Below are positions 25,283 through 38,698 of a stretch of DNA of 64,000 bases, piece by piece. This DNA is from Nemophila menziesii (lineage: Eukaryota > Streptophyta > Magnoliopsida > Boraginales > Hydrophyllaceae): positions 682,001 through 746,000 of the forward strand of contig JARWIR010000062.1 in the NCBI GenBank assembly GCA_029959085.1, in the 5' to 3' direction. The first letter of the stretch is position 1; every line of letters starts with the position of its first letter. The notes below the pieces were generated by a model. It had not been told where the DNA came from, ran no database searches, and saw only the letters and a list, made by a program, of their open reading frames with translations. A program made the translations under genes and the position numbers.

Positions 25283-25621
25283 TTACCCCATTATAACCGC
25301 GTAAATACCCTCCACGAGGGTTTGACACACTTGAAAATCATTCGGTTCAGGTACATATTGATGTAGAAACTTTCCATCGTGTAACACTTTCCACCGTAGT
25401 TTCCTGAATAGCGCTTGATTTGTATACGATGCCTTATAAAACCCTAGAGCCCCTTGACTATTTGGTACACATATTTTATCCCACGAAACCCAACTTGTTG
25501 GAAAATAGACCATGCAAAATTTTCTTGGAAGGAAAATGTATAGAATATTTTTTTTGATTAGATCATATATTTCATTTGAAAATTCTGAAAAGAAGCTAAA
25601 AATGAAGGGTCTGCACCCCAA
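25283..25621 (-). mobile_element. LINE RT remnant, unit 7 (open frame)
   Basis: Fully open over 112 codons. The order is RPFIFSFFSEFSNEIYDLIKK, then SWVSWDKICVPNSQGALGF, then NQALFRKLRWKVLHDGKFLH. The GGLG of the family reads GALG. The frame stops at the TTACCCC border. Far too short for a working LINE ORF2 (usually well over 1000 codons), so it is a fragment. Confidence 0.65.
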
Positions 25622-27504
25622 CTTGGAGGGTATTGTAAAAAATATTAAGATTATTGTTAATAGTTATCAGTATACGATGTATTTTCAACTCGCCTCTTCG
25701 GAAGACTGTGGACTTTTGTTTCCTTCCAATTGGATATATTGTATGGATTTATAGGGAAGAAAGTAGTTTAAACTTTTTTTAACCTTATTATTAGATTTTA
25801 GTTAGAGTGATGTTTGGTTTGGTTTACCCAACAAAGGTTGTACATTTATGATCCTCAAATCATTTTGATATATTTATATTCCTAAAAAATCACTATATGT
25901 AAACTAGCCTAACAAAAGGAAGAACAAAATCATAAACTAAGACCACCAAGAAAGTAAATTCAAGGGCAATGTTGACCAAATAAAAAATTTATAATGAATG
26001 TCTGGATTATTGTAAAGAAATAGAAAAGGGAGTATAATAAATGAAAGGAGAGGAAAATATTTAATCTTATATGGACTAATATAAATTAAATGAAAAATTT
26101 ATTTAAACTATTATATAATTGGGTTAATAACCCAAAAACAAAGCAATTCTTGTCCAAAAGGTCCAATCAAATAAAAAGCCCATAATACACTTACTTGCCC
26201 TATATATTATTACACATAACATAATAAAAAACTCAAATTACATGCAAAATCCAAAACATTTTCACTTCAATTTCATAAAATTTTAGATAATCCCTTAAAA
26301 CACTCATTAATCCAAAAACAACAATCATCAAGATTAAACATCTTTTAGGCAAAGACTATAAAGGAAAGAACCTCGAAGAAGATCCAATGAGCTGAGCATA
26401 ACACGGGTACATTTTCTCATTTTCTCTAGTTTTAATGGTAAAAATCTTTATAATAGATGAATAAACCATTATAGGTTAATGAGTTTGTTAAATATTCATG
26501 ATTTAATAACAATAATTGTGTATAATGTGTACGATTAAATGTATGATTTTATACAAAATAAAGTGGATGCAGTTACCCATAGGTAATAGAAAAATATGTA
26601 TACACTATCATGTAATAATTTGGGGGTCCTTAGTCACTATATTCAAATTCAATTTTCGGTTTTGTTTTCTTCATTTAAGTTATTAAAATCTTGGTTTTAG
26701 ATTAGTGATGAATTATTGGGTTTTGAGTTAGGGCAACAATCATGTTTTGTTAAAGACCAATGTGTGTAATGGGTAGATTAACTATTGCAAGTATATACTT
26801 TGGTAGTTGTAATATAATATTTTATTAAATATTTAAAGAAAAATAAAATGAATCATAGATTGAAAGATTGACATTTAATTAAATTTATTATAGGATATTT
26901 ATTTAATTATATAACTAAACAACAATTAGATATAATTTTGATTATGAAAGTAATATTTTATTTATGTAAGATATTTAACATATGTTTGTATAGATTTTGT
27001 ACTCAAGGTTTTACAAAATTAAGATTTTGATCATGTTAAGGATAAGACCTGTTATAATAAATAAAAGAATAGGATCATTTATCATTTCATTTCAGCTAAT
27101 CCCTAAGATTTTATTTTTTATGGTGGTAAGATTTACTTAATTTATATGAAATTTTTAATTGTTGTTGTGATTGAAAGTAATATGTAGTAGTAACTGATAT
27201 TTTGTTTAAACAGGTCGATATGTATAAATATTCATGTTAAATATCTTTTAATTATGAGTGTCTATTTATTTTTTTATTAATTTTTTTAGCGTTCAGTTTG
27301 GTTTAGTTTTATCATTATAATTTTTTGTGAAAGCTATATATGTAGTTGTATTTAAATGGTCAAAGAATATATGCAATAATGTTATATTTGTAAGTTGTAG
27401 ATGAATTACTAACATAACAAGTCAAGATCATCTATTCTAGTTGTTAAATCATGATGTTTATTGGAATACTGAGTTTCAAGGTAGTATTTTTTAACAAATT
27501 GTAG

Positions 27505-28624
27505 GGCATGTCTGGTGTTCAAGCATCATGTATGAACAAACAGATTTTGGTGCGCATTAATGCTGAAAGAAGATTGAAAAAGACAATATGCCTTATGCAC
27601 ATGCCACATCCGGTCACGTTTCATGTAAAAGTATTTTATGTATTGATTACTTAATATGATCATTTTCCAAAATTAAAAAATTAACTCAATAAATCTTTAT
27701 AAGTACCTAGCATAAATAACTTATTAATATATGAAGTTGCATTTTCCAATACTTTTTCAATCTAAAAAACATTTGTAGTATTATCGGAAAAGGTGGTAAT
27801 GTGATAAAATCTCTTCGAGAAGAAACACATGCGAAAATTAAAGTAGCTGATTATGTCCCTAGATTAGATGAACGAGTTGCACTTATTTCAAGTCTTTCTA
27901 ACAAGGAAGCTAGAAGAATGAAAAATGATGAAGAAGGGGCTAATACAGATAAAGAAGATGGTGTATTTGAGTTACATTGTGTAGCTCAAGATGCTCTTCT
28001 TAGAGTTCATGATAGAGTAGTTGCAGATGATTTACCTATGGCTGGTATTGAAAATGGTGAAGGAACAGGTGTAAATGTTAGATTATTAGTTCCTAATAGT
28101 TTAGTTGGGTGTCTCTTGGGGTGAAAAGGTGATGTTATTCAAAAGTTAAGGACTGATAGTGATAGTGGTGCAAGTATTCGTGTTCTTCTTGCTGAACATC
28201 TTTCTGCTTGTACTTTAACTAATGATAAACTTGTACATGTAATTATATTGAAAATACTCTTATGTTTAGGTAATTTATATTGCAAATGTATTATCTATCC
28301 TTATTTCAGATACAAGGTGATCCAATTGTGGCAAGGAAAGCTTTATATGAAATATCAACAATGTTATTTCAAAATCCACGTAAAGATAGAACACCAATAA
28401 GTATAATTAACTTATTAATATATGAATTTGTATTGCTTTGCAGAATAGAAGGTCCTACAGTACAATTACTAAAAAGTACATGGCCATTTGATTTCTTGAT
28501 CTTTCTTTTAACTAAATCCTTTTTTCACAAGCATGACATGATGCAAGATCCTAGTGTAATGTATACACAACAAAATGATAATTTGTCATGTAATTTCAAT
28601 CAACCATTTATATTTTACATATAA
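27505..28624 (+). pseudogene. KH pseudogene, unit 7 (class B, KH1 open)
   Basis: Best-preserved KH type. The leader exon after TTGTAG reads MSGVQASCMNKQILVRINAE in one frame, though its CAG/GT donor is altered here (TTTCATGTAAAA at 27618). The KH1 core IIGKGGNVIKSLREETHAK runs open through a charged linker (NDEEGANTDKEDG) into KH2 and stops at a TGA (28122-28124) that replaces the CGA arginine of the GRKG loop. Downstream, an intron-like stretch with GT...TTTCAG leads at 28310 to IQGDPIVARKALYEISTMLF, as expected after KH2 in this family. The KH1 codons between 27777 and 28121 contain no stop. No upstream ATG is in frame within the exon. Confidence 0.85.
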
Positions 28625-29433
28625 TTATGGTAATATTACATGCCTAAATACTCTAGGATATTTTCACATAACACTTGTTTTATGTCATATTTATTATTTA
28701 TTAATTTTTAAATTAAGAGCATTTTAGTATTGTGCAAAAGTTGACTATGAAGTTCTTGATTCATTCATTTGTAAACTTGGTTCTCTACTCGTACAACGAG
28801 CCGTTCGATGGGATTAATTGGTGTTATAAATGTTATATGTGTGTTTGAGAGAAAAGATGTATTAAAGTTAGAAATTGACCATTTTTTTCCATCCATTCAT
28901 GTGTTCTAATGCATTGCGAAAGTTTTCATTTGTTGTAGGTAATGTTGAAATATTCGACCCATGTGAATGTTTCTGGCCTATAAACGAGAGTATGTGTCAT
29001 GAATATAGAGTTGTAAGTTCTTTCTTCTATTTATTTCATTGGTATAGATATTTTGTTTTTTATAAGATAGAAAAACATTTGGGGCTTGCCTCCCCGTAGA
29101 AAAATTATATGACGTGCATATCATATAAGTTGGTGATTTTACCAATTTAATGGTCGTTCGAATTTTACAAAGAGAGTGATGGCTAGAAAGATGATGTTTT
29201 AGCGAACCTGAAAAAAGAAGACGTTTAAATCCGAAATTTGTCATAGAATACAATTTGGCCAAAAAGTTTTGAATTGGTTGAGCTATTGTCGAAATGGTTA
29301 TGAGGGAAATGCATTAGTTGGTTTTCGCTATCATATATAATGTCCAAACATGTAACTATTTTACTAATTAATATGGAATTAATGTTAATATATTTGGTAA
29401 TTATATTAGTGAGAATGATTGGGTATTGAGTTA

Positions 29434-29435
<2 letters not shown>

Positions 29436-29513
<78 letters not shown>

Positions 29514-29514
29514 C
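29436..29514. repeat. AT microsatellite, unit 8
   Basis: About 79 bp of alternating TA with two GTAT/ACAT interruptions. Found only in units with the B-type 5' flank. Predicted peptides of alternating tyrosine and isoleucine on both strands are products of this tract. Confidence 0.95.
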
Positions 29515-29552
29515 ATACCCCATTGTGAAGCGACCCTCGGGAGATACCCATT

Positions 29553-29879
29553 TAACCATGTAAATATCCTCCACGAGGGTTTGACACACTTGAAAATCAT
29601 TCAGTTCAGGTACATGTTGATGTAGAAACTTTCCATCGTGTACCACTTTCCACCGTAGTTTCATGAATAGCGCTTGATTCGTATACTATTCCTTATGAAA
29701 CCCTAGAGCCCCTTGACTATTTGGTACACATATTTTATTCCACGAAACCCAACTGGTTGGAAAATAGACATTGCAAAATTTTCTTGGAAGGAAAATGTAT
29801 AGAATATTTTTTTTATTGGATCATATATTTCATTTGAAAATTCTGAAAAGAAGCTAAAAATGAAGGGTCTGCTCCCCAA
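29553..29879 (-). mobile_element. LINE RT remnant, unit 8
   Basis: B-type flank version: past the VEGIY end the minus-strand reading runs on through about 30 bases (GGGTATC...GCTTCACAATGGGG) that A units lack, up to the AT microsatellite. This suggests the B flank keeps a little more of the original element. TTTTTTTTATTGG (near 29810) has lost a base, which shifts the frame. Confidence 0.57.
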
Positions 29880-31737
29880 CTTGGAGAGTATTGTAAAAAA
29901 TATTAAGGTTATTGTTAATAGTTATCGGTATACTATGTATTTTCAGCTCGCCGACTATGGACTTTTGTTTCCTTCCAATTGGATATATTGTATGGATTTA
30001 TAGGGAAGAAAGTAGTTTTAACTTTTTTTAACCTTATTATTAGATTTTAGTTAGAGTGATGTTTGATTTGGTTTACCCAATAAAGGTTGTACATTTATGA
30101 TCCTCAAATCATTTTGATATATTTATATTCTTAAAAATCACTATATGTAAACTAACCTAACAAAAGGAAGAACAAAATCATAAACTAAGACCACCAAGAA
30201 AGTAAATTCAAGGGCAATGTGGACAAAATAAAAAATTTATAATGAATGTCTGGATTATTGTAAAGAAATAAAAAAGGGAGTATAATAAATGAAAGGAGAG
30301 GAAAATATTTAATCTTATCTAGACTAGTTTAAATTAAATGTAAAAATTTCTTTAAACTATTATATAATTGGGTTAATAACCCAAAAACCAAGCAATTGTT
30401 GTCCAAAAGGTCCAATCAAATAAAAAGCCCATAATACACTTACTTGCCCTATATATTACACATAACATAATAAAAAAACTCAGAGTACATGCAAAATCCA
30501 AAACATTTTCACTTCAATTTCATAAAATTTTAGATAATCCCTTAAAACACTCATTAATCCAAAAACAACAATCAGCAAGATTAAACATCTTTTAGGCAAA
30601 GACTATAAAGGAAAGAACCTCGAAGAAGATCCAATGAACTGAGCATAACAAGGTACATTTTCTCATTTTCACTAGTTTTAATGGTAAAAATCTTTATAAT
30701 AGATGAATTAACCATTATAGGTTAATGGGTTTGTTAAATATTCATGATTTAATAACAATAATTGTGTATAATGTGTATGATTAAATGTATGATTTTATAC
30801 AAAATAAAGTGGATGCAGTTACCCATAGGTAATAGAAAAATATGTATACACTATCATGTAATAATTTGGGGGTCCTTAGTCACTATATTCAAATTCAATT
30901 TTCGGTTTTGTTTTCTTCATTTAAGTTATTAAAATCTTGGTTTTAGATTAGTGATGAATTATTGGGTTTTGAGTTAGGGCAACAATCATGTTTGTTAAAG
31001 ACCAATGTGTGTAATGGGTAGATTAACTATTGCAAGTATATACTTTGGTAGTTGTAATATAATATTTTATTAAATATTTAAAGAAAAATAAAATGAATCA
31101 TAGATTGAAAGATTGACATTTAATTAAATTTATTATAGGATATTTATTTAATTATATAACTAAACAACAATTAGATATAATTTTGATTATGAAAGTAATA
31201 TTTTATTTATGTAAGATATTTAACATATGTTTGTATGGATTTTGTACTCAGGTTTTACTAAATTAAGATTTTGATCATGTTAAGGATAAGATCTGTTATA
31301 TTAAATAAAAGAATAGGATCGTTGATCATTTCATTTCATCTAATCCCCAATATTTCATTTTTTTATGGTGGTAAGATTTACTTAATTTATATGAAATTTT
31401 TAACTGTTGTTGTGATTGAAAGTAATATGCAATTTTTTTTAAACAGGTCGATTTGTATAAAGATTCATGTTAAATATCATTTAATTATGAGTGTCTATTT
31501 CATTTTTTATTACTTTTTTTAGCGTTTAGTTTAGTTTAGTTTTATAATTATAATTTTTTGTGAAAGTTATATATGTATTTGTATTTAAATGGTCAAAGAA
31601 TATATACAATAGTGTTATATTTGTAAGTTGTAGATGAATTACTAACATAACAAGTAAAGATCATCTATTCTAGTTGTTAAATCATGATGTTTATTGCAAT
31701 ACTGAGTTTGAAGGTAGTATTTTTTAACAAATTGTAG

Positions 31738-32855
31738 GGCATGTCTGATGTTCAAGCATCATGTATGAACATACAGATTTTGATGAGACATTAATGATGA
31801 AATAAAATTGAAAAAGACAATATGCCTTATGCACATGCCACATCCGGTCACGGTTTCAGGTAAAAGTATTTTATGTATTCATTACTTAATATGATCATTT
31901 TGCAATATTAAAAATTAACTCAAAAATTCAGTAGAAGTACCTACCATAAAATTAACTTATTAATATATGAAGTTGCATTTTTCAATACTTTTTCAATCCA
32001 AAAAGATTGATAGTATTATCGGAAAAGGTGGTAATGTGAGAAAATCAATTTGAGAAGAAACACAATCTAAAATTAAAGTAGCTGACTCTGATTTTTGTTC
32101 CTGGATCAGATGAACGAGTAGTAATTATTTCAAGTCCTTCTAACAAGGAAGCTAGAAGAAAGAAAAACGATGAAGAAGGGGCTAATATACATAAAGAAGA
32201 TGGTGTATTAGAGTTACATTGTGCAACTCAAGATGGTCTTCTTAGAGTTCATGATTAAGTAGTTGAAGATGATTTAACTATGGCTGGTATTGAAAATTGT
32301 GATGGAACTGATGTAACTGTTAGATTATTAGTTCCTAATAGTTTAGTTGGGTGTCTTTTGGGGCGAAAAGGTGATGTTATTCAAAAGTTAAGGACTTATA
32401 CTGGTGCAAGTATTCTGTCTGCTGAAACATCTTTCTACTTGTGCTTTAACTAATGATGAACTTGTACATGTAATTATATTGAAAATACTCTTATGTTCAG
32501 GTAATTTATATTGAAAATGTATTATCTATTATTATTTCAAATACAAGGTTATCCAATTGTAGCAAAGAAAGCTTTATATGAAGTATCAACAATGTTATTT
32601 CAAAATCCATGTAAAGATAGAACACCAATAAGTACAATTAACTTATTAATATATGAATTTGCATTGTTTTGCAGAATAGAAGGTGCTACAGTACAATTAC
32701 AAAAAAGTACATGGCCATTTGATTTCTTTATCTTTCTTTTAACTAAATCCTTTTTACTCAAGCATGACATGATGCAAGATCCTAGTGTAATGTATACTCA
32801 ACAAAATGATAATTTGTCATGTAATTTCCATCAACCATTAATATTTTACATATAA
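31738..32855 (+). pseudogene. KH pseudogene, unit 8 (class A1)
   Basis: Class A1. It keeps the leader-exon end and donor (GGTTTCAGGTAAAAG near 31852) that units 1-6 lack, but has the KH1 TGA (SI-stop-EE) and the frameshift after ADS. Private GTGAGAAAATC replaces GTGATAAAATC (I to R) in KH1. The post-KH2 frame (32511-32855, 114 codons) is open to TTACATATAA, unlike units 1-5, which stop at KSF. Confidence 0.83.
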
Positions 32856-33679
32856 TTATGGTAATATTACATGCCTAAATACTCTAGGATATTTCCACGT
32901 AACACTTGTTTTATGTCATTTTTATTATTCATTAATTTTTAAATTAAGAGGTTTTTAGTATTGTGCAAGAGTTGACTATGAAGTTCTTGATTCCTTCAAT
33001 TGTAAACATGGTTCTCTACTCATACAACGAGCCTTTCGATGGAATTTATTAGTGTTATAAATGTTATATGTGTGTTTGAGCGAAAAGATGTATTAAAGTA
33101 AGCAATTGACCATTTATTTTTTCATCCATTCATTTGTTCTAATGCATTGCGAAAAATTTCATTTGTTGTAGGTAATGTTGAAATATTTGATCCATTTGAA
33201 TATTTCTGTCCTATAAACGAGAATATGTGTAATGAATATAGAGCTGTAAGTTCTTTCTTCTATTTATTTCATTAGTATAGATATTTTGTTGTTTATAAGA
33301 TAGAAAAAAATTTGGGGCTTGCCTCCCTGTACAAAAATTATATGATGTGCATAGCATATAAGTTGGTGTTTTTACCCATTTCATGGCAGGTCAAATTTTA
33401 CAAAGAGAGTGATGGCTAGAAAGATGATGTTTTAGCGAACCTGAAAAAAGAAGACGCTTCAATCCGAAATTTGTCATAGAATACCATTTGGCCAAAAGGT
33501 TTTGAATTGGTTGAGCTATTGTTGAACTGGTTATGAGTGAAATGCATTTATTGGTTTTGGCTATCATATATAAGGTCCAAACATGTAACTATTTTACTAA
33601 ATAATATGGAATTAATATTGATATATTTGGTAATTATATTAGTTAGAATGATTAGGTATTGAGTTATGTGTTTATATAC

Positions 33680-34018
33680 TTACCCCATTATAACCACATA
33701 AATACCCTCCACGAGGGTTTGACACACTTGAAAATCATTCGGTTCAGGTACATATTGATGTAGAAAGTTTCCATCGTGTAACACTTTCCACCGTAGTTTC
33801 CTGAATAGCTCTTGGTTTGTATACGATGCCTTATGAAACCCTAGATCCCCTTGACTATTTGGTACACATATTTTATCCCACGAAACCCAGCTGTTTGGAA
33901 AATAGACCGTGCAAAATTTTCTTGAAAGGAAAATGTATAGAATATTTTTTTTGATTGGATCATATATTTAATTTGAAAATTCTGAAAAGAAGCTAAAAAT
34001 GAAGGGTCTGCTCCCCAA
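33680..34018 (-). mobile_element. LINE RT remnant, unit 9
   Basis: A-type copy with the TTTAATTTG nonsense change and no 16-bp deletion. It reads AATAGCTCTTGG (33806), a G-to-T change in the GCGCTTGG of the other copies. Confidence 0.57.
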
Positions 34019-35848
34019 CTTGGAGAGTATTGTAAAAAATATTAAGATTATTTTTAATAGTTATCGGTATACGATGTATTTTCAGCTCGCCTCTTCGGAA
34101 GACTGTGGACTTTTGTTTCCTTCCAATTGGATATATTTTATGGATTTATAGGGAAGAAAGTGGTTTTAACTTTTTTTTAACCTTATTATTAGATTTTAGT
34201 TAGAGTGATGTTTGGTTTGGTTTACCCAACAAAGGTTTTACATTTATGATCCTCAAATCATTTTGATATATTTATATTCCTAAAAAATCACTATATGTAA
34301 ACTAATCTAACAAAAGGAAGAACAAATCATAAACTAAGACCACTAAGAAAGTAAATTCAAGGGCAATGTTGACCAAATAAAAAATTTATAATGAATGTCT
34401 GGATTATTGTAAAGAAATAGAAAATGGACTATAATAAATGAAAGGAGATGAAAATATTTAATCTTATCTGGACAAGTATAAATTAAATGAAAAAATTTCT
34501 TTAAATTATTATATAATTGGGATAATAACCCAAAAACCAAGCAATTGTTGTCCAAAAGGTCCAATCAAATAAAAAGCCCATAATACACTTACTTGCCCTA
34601 TATATCAAAATCCAAAACATTTTCACTTCAATTTCATAAAATTTTAGATAATCCCTTAAAACACTCATTAATCCAAAAACAACAATCAGCAAGATTAAAC
34701 ATCTTTTAGGCAAAGAGTATAAAGGAAAGAACCTCGAAGAAGATCCAATGAACTGAGCATAACACGGTACATTTTCTCATTTTCTCTAGTTTTAATGGTA
34801 AAAATCTTTATAATAGATGAATTAACCATTATAGGTTAATGGGTTTGTTAAATATTCATGATTTAATAACAATAATTGTGTATAATGTGTATGATTAAAT
34901 GTATGATTTTATACAAAATAAAGTGGATGCAGTTACCCATAGGTAATAGAAAAATAGGTATACACTATCATGTAATATTTTGGGGGTCCTTAGTCACTAT
35001 ATTCAAAGTCAATTTTCGGTTTTGTTTTCTTCATTTAAGTTATTATAATCTTGGTTTTATGTTAGTGGTGAATTATTGGGTTTTGAGTTAGGGCAACAAT
35101 CATGTTTTATTAAAGACCAACGTGTGTAATGGGTAGATTAACTATTGCAAGTATATACTTTGGTAGTTGTAATATAATATTTTCTTAAATATTTAAAGAA
35201 AAATAAAATGAATCATAGATTGAAAGATTGGCATTTAATTAAATTTATCATAGGATATTTAATTATATAACTAAACAACAATTAGATAGAATTTTGATTA
35301 TGAAATTAATATTTTATTTATGTAAGATATTTAACATATGTTTGTATGGATTTTGTACTCAGGTTTTACGAAATTAAGATTTTGATCATGTTAAGGATAA
35401 GATCTGTTATAATAAATAAAAGAATAGGATCGTTGATCATTTCATTTCAGCTAATCCCCAAGATTTCATTTTTTTATGGTGGTAAGATTTACTTAATTTA
35501 TATGAAATTTTTAACTGTTGTTATGATTGAAAGTAATATGCAATTTTGTTTAAACAGGTCGATTTGTATAAAGATTCATGTTAAATATCATTTAATTATA
35601 AGTGTCTATTTCTTTTTTTATTACTTTTTTTAGCGTTTAGTTTAGTTTAGTTTTATAATTATAATTTTTTGTGAAAGTTATATATGTATTTGTATTTAAA
35701 TGGTCAAAGAATATATACAATAGTGTTATATTTGTAAGTTATAGATGAATTACTAACATAACAAGTAAAGATCATCTATTCTAGTTGTTAAATCATTATG
35801 TTTATTGGAATACTGAGTTTCAAGGTAGTATTTTTTAACAAATTGTAG

Positions 35849-36968
35849 GGCATGTCTGGTGTTCAAGCATCATGTATGAACAAACATATTTTGGTGCGCA
35901 TTAATGCTGAAAGAAGATTGAAAAAGACAATATGCCTTATGCACATGCCACATCCGGTCACGTTTCAGGTAAAAGTATTTTATGTATTGATTACTTAATA
36001 TGATCATTTTCCAAAATTAAAAAATTAACTCAATGAATCTATATAAGTACCTACCATAAATAACTTATTAATATATGAAGTTGCATTTTCCAATACTTTT
36101 TCAATCTAAAAAAGATTGGTAGTATTATCAGAAAAGGTGGTAATGTGATAAAATCTCTTCGAGAAGAAACACATGCGAAAATTAAAGTAGCTGATTCTGT
36201 CCCTGGATTAGATGAACGAGTAGTACTTATCTCAAGTCTTTCTAACAAGGAAGCTAGAAGAAAGAAAAATGATGAAGAAGGGGCTAATACAGATAAAGAA
36301 GATGGTGTATTTGAGTTACATTGTGTAGCTCAAGATGCTCTTCTTAGAGTTCATGATAGAGTAGTTGCAGATGATTTACCTATGGCTAATATTGAAAATG
36401 GTGAAGGAACTGATGTAAATGTTAGATTATTAGTTCCTAATAGTTTAGTTGGGTGTCTCTTGGGGTGAAAAGGTGATGTTATTCAAAAGTTAAGGACTGA
36501 TAGTGATAGTGGTGCAAGTATTCGTGTTCTTGTTGCTGAACATCTTTCTGCTTGTGCTTTAACTAATGATAAACTTGTACATGTAATTATATTGAAAATA
36601 CTCTTATGTTTAGGTAATTTATATTGCAAATGTATTATATATCCTTATTTCAGATACAAGGTGATCCAATTGTGGCAAGGAAAGCTTTATATGAAATATC
36701 AACAATGTTATTTCAAAATCCACGTAAAGATAGAACACCAATAAGTATAATTAACTTATTAATATATGAATTTGCATTGCTTTGCAGAATAGAAGGTCCT
36801 ACAGTACAATTACTAAAAAGTACATGGCCATTTGATTTCTTGATGTTTCTTTTAACTAAATCCTTTTTTCACAAGCATGACATGATGCAAGATCCTAGTG
36901 TAATGTATACACAACAAAATGATAATTTGTCATGTAATTTCAATCAACCATTTATATTTTACATATAA
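35849..36968 (+). pseudogene. KH pseudogene, unit 9 (class B, GxxG mutated)
   Basis: Class B with an intact-looking leader-exon donor (TTTCAG/GTAAAA near 35963). An extra A upstream of KH1 (CTAAAAAAGATTGG) shifts the frame of the first KH1 residues. The KH1 loop is IIRKGG, not IIGKGG: a G-to-A change at a former CG removes the first glycine of the GxxG loop that contacts RNA. The frame then stays open to the TGA in the KH2 loop (36466-36468). Confidence 0.84.
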
Positions 36969-37777
36969 TTATGGTAATATTACATGCCTAAATACTCTAG
37001 GATATTTTCACATAACACTTGTTTTATGTCATATTTATTATTCATTAATTTTTAAATTAAGAGCTTTTTAGTATTGTACAAAAGTTGACTATGAAGTTCT
37101 TTATTCATTCAGTTGTAAACTTGGTTCTCTACTCGTACAACGAGCCGTTCGATGGGATTTATTGGTGTTATAAATGTTATATGTGTGTTTGAGCGAAAAT
37201 ATGTATTAAAGTAAGAAATTGACCATTTATTTTTTCCATCCATTCATGTGTTCAAATGCATTGCGAAAGTTTTCATTTGTTGTAGGTAATGTTGAAATAT
37301 TCGACCCATGTGAATGTTTCGGGCCTATAAACGAGAGTATGTGTCATGAATATAGAGTTGTAAGTTCTTTCTTCTATTTATTTCATTGGTATAGATATTT
37401 TGTTGTTTATAAGATAGAAAAAAATTTGGGGCTTGCCTCCCCGTAGAAAAATTATATGACGTGCATATCATATAAGTAGGTGATTTTACCAATTTAATGG
37501 TCGTTCGAATTTTACAAAGAGAGTGATGGCTCGAAAGATGATGTTTTAGCGAACCTGAAAAAAGAAGACGTTTCAATCCGAAATTTGTCATAGAACACCA
37601 TTTGGCCAAAAGGTTTTGAATTGGTTGAGCTATTGTCGAAATGGTTATGAGGGAAATGCATTAGTTGGTTTTCGCTATCATATATAATGTCCAAACATGT
37701 AACTATTTTACTAAATAATATGGAATTAATGTTAATATATTTGGTAATTATAATAGTGAGAATGATTAGGTATTGAG

Positions 37778-37786
<9 letters not shown>

Positions 37787-37842
<56 letters not shown>
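37787..37842. repeat. AT microsatellite, unit 10
   Basis: Uninterrupted TA dinucleotide, 28 copies, after TTATTTA. Lacks the ACAT/GTAT interruptions of units 8 and 12. Confidence 0.95.
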
Positions 37843-37843
<1 letters not shown>

Positions 37844-37879
37844 TTACCCCATTGTGAAGCGAACCTCGGGATACCCATT

Positions 37880-38207
37880 TAACCATGTAAATACCCTCCA
37901 CGAGGGTTTGACACACTTGAAATCATTCAGCTCAGGTACATATTGATGTAGAAACTTTCCATCGTGTAACACTTTCCACCGTAGTTTCCTGAATAGCGCT
38001 TGGTTCGTATACTATTCCTTATGAAACCCTAGAGCCCCTTGACTATTTGGTACACATATTTTATCCCACGAAACCCAACTGGTTGGAAAATAGACATTTC
38101 AAAATTTTCTTGGAAGGAAAATGTGTAGAATATTTTTTTTTGATTGGATCATATATTTCATTTGAAAATTCTGAAAAGAAGCTAAAAATGAAGGGTCTGC
38201 TCCCCAA
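37880..38207 (-). mobile_element. LINE RT remnant, unit 10
   Basis: B-type flank. One A is missing at TTGAAATCATTC (37917), and an extra T at TTTTTTTTTGATTGG (38132) breaks the minus frame. The complement is open on the plus strand (38047-38331) by chance. Confidence 0.57.
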
Positions 38208-38698
38208 CTTGGAGAGTATTGTAAAAAATATTAAGATTATTGTTAATAGTTATCGGTATACGATGTATTTTCAGCTCGCCGACTATGGACTTTTGTTTCC
38301 TTCCAATTGGATATATTGTATGGATTTATAGGGAAGAAAGTAGTTTTAACTTTTTTTAACCTTATTATTAGATTTTAATTAGAGTGATGTTTGGTTTGGT
38401 TTACCCAATAAAGGTTGTACATTTATGATCCTCAAATCATTTTGATATATTTATATTCCTAAAAATCACTATATGTAAACTAACCTAGCAAAAGGAAGAA
38501 CAAAATCATAAACTAAGACCACCAAGAAAGTAAATTCAAGGGCAATGTGGAAAAAATAAAAAATTTATAATGAATGTCATGATTATTGTAAAGAAATAAA
38601 AAAGGGAGTATAATAAATGAAAGGAGAGGAAAATATTTAATCTTATCTAGACTAGTTTAAATTAAATGAAAAAAAATTTCTTTAAAATATTATATAAT

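Larger units (their letters stand above)
24565..28730 (+). repeat. Array unit 7 (class B)
   Basis: 4166 bp. It starts TGCGCAAGAG like unit 11. Its 5' half is A-like; from about 27180 (GTAGTAGTAACTGATATTTTG, absent from A units) it becomes class B and stays so into the first ~1.0 kb of the next unit. This is the first unit from the left with an open KH1 exon. Confidence 0.95.
28731..32961 (+). repeat. Array unit 8 (class A1)
   Basis: 4231 bp. The first ~1.0 kb is B-type flank (TGTGCAAAAG start, AT microsatellite, then GTGAAGCGACC and other bases missing from A units). From about 31200 on it is A1. Partner of unit 12 (45635-49853), which is 12 bp shorter because of its shorter microsatellite. 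Confidence 0.95.
32962..37074 (+). repeat. Array unit 9 (A/B chimera, class B KH)
   Basis: 4113 bp. A-like through about 35790, then B-like (ATTGGAATACTGAGTTTCAAGG). The switch lies roughly 0.6 kb further downstream than in units 7, 11 and 15. It lacks the ~38-bp post-TATA segment, and its palindrome is spoiled (TTGGGATAATAACCC at 34518). Partner of unit 13. Confidence 0.95.

Noticed and set aside
29406..29664. Several overlapping open frames with long Tyr-Ile runs on both strands
   Set aside because: Translations of the TA microsatellite, which has no stop in these frames.
38047..38331. 94-codon plus-strand open frame in units 10, 14 and 16
   Set aside because: Antisense shadow of the LINE remnant; opened only by an extra T in the T run.
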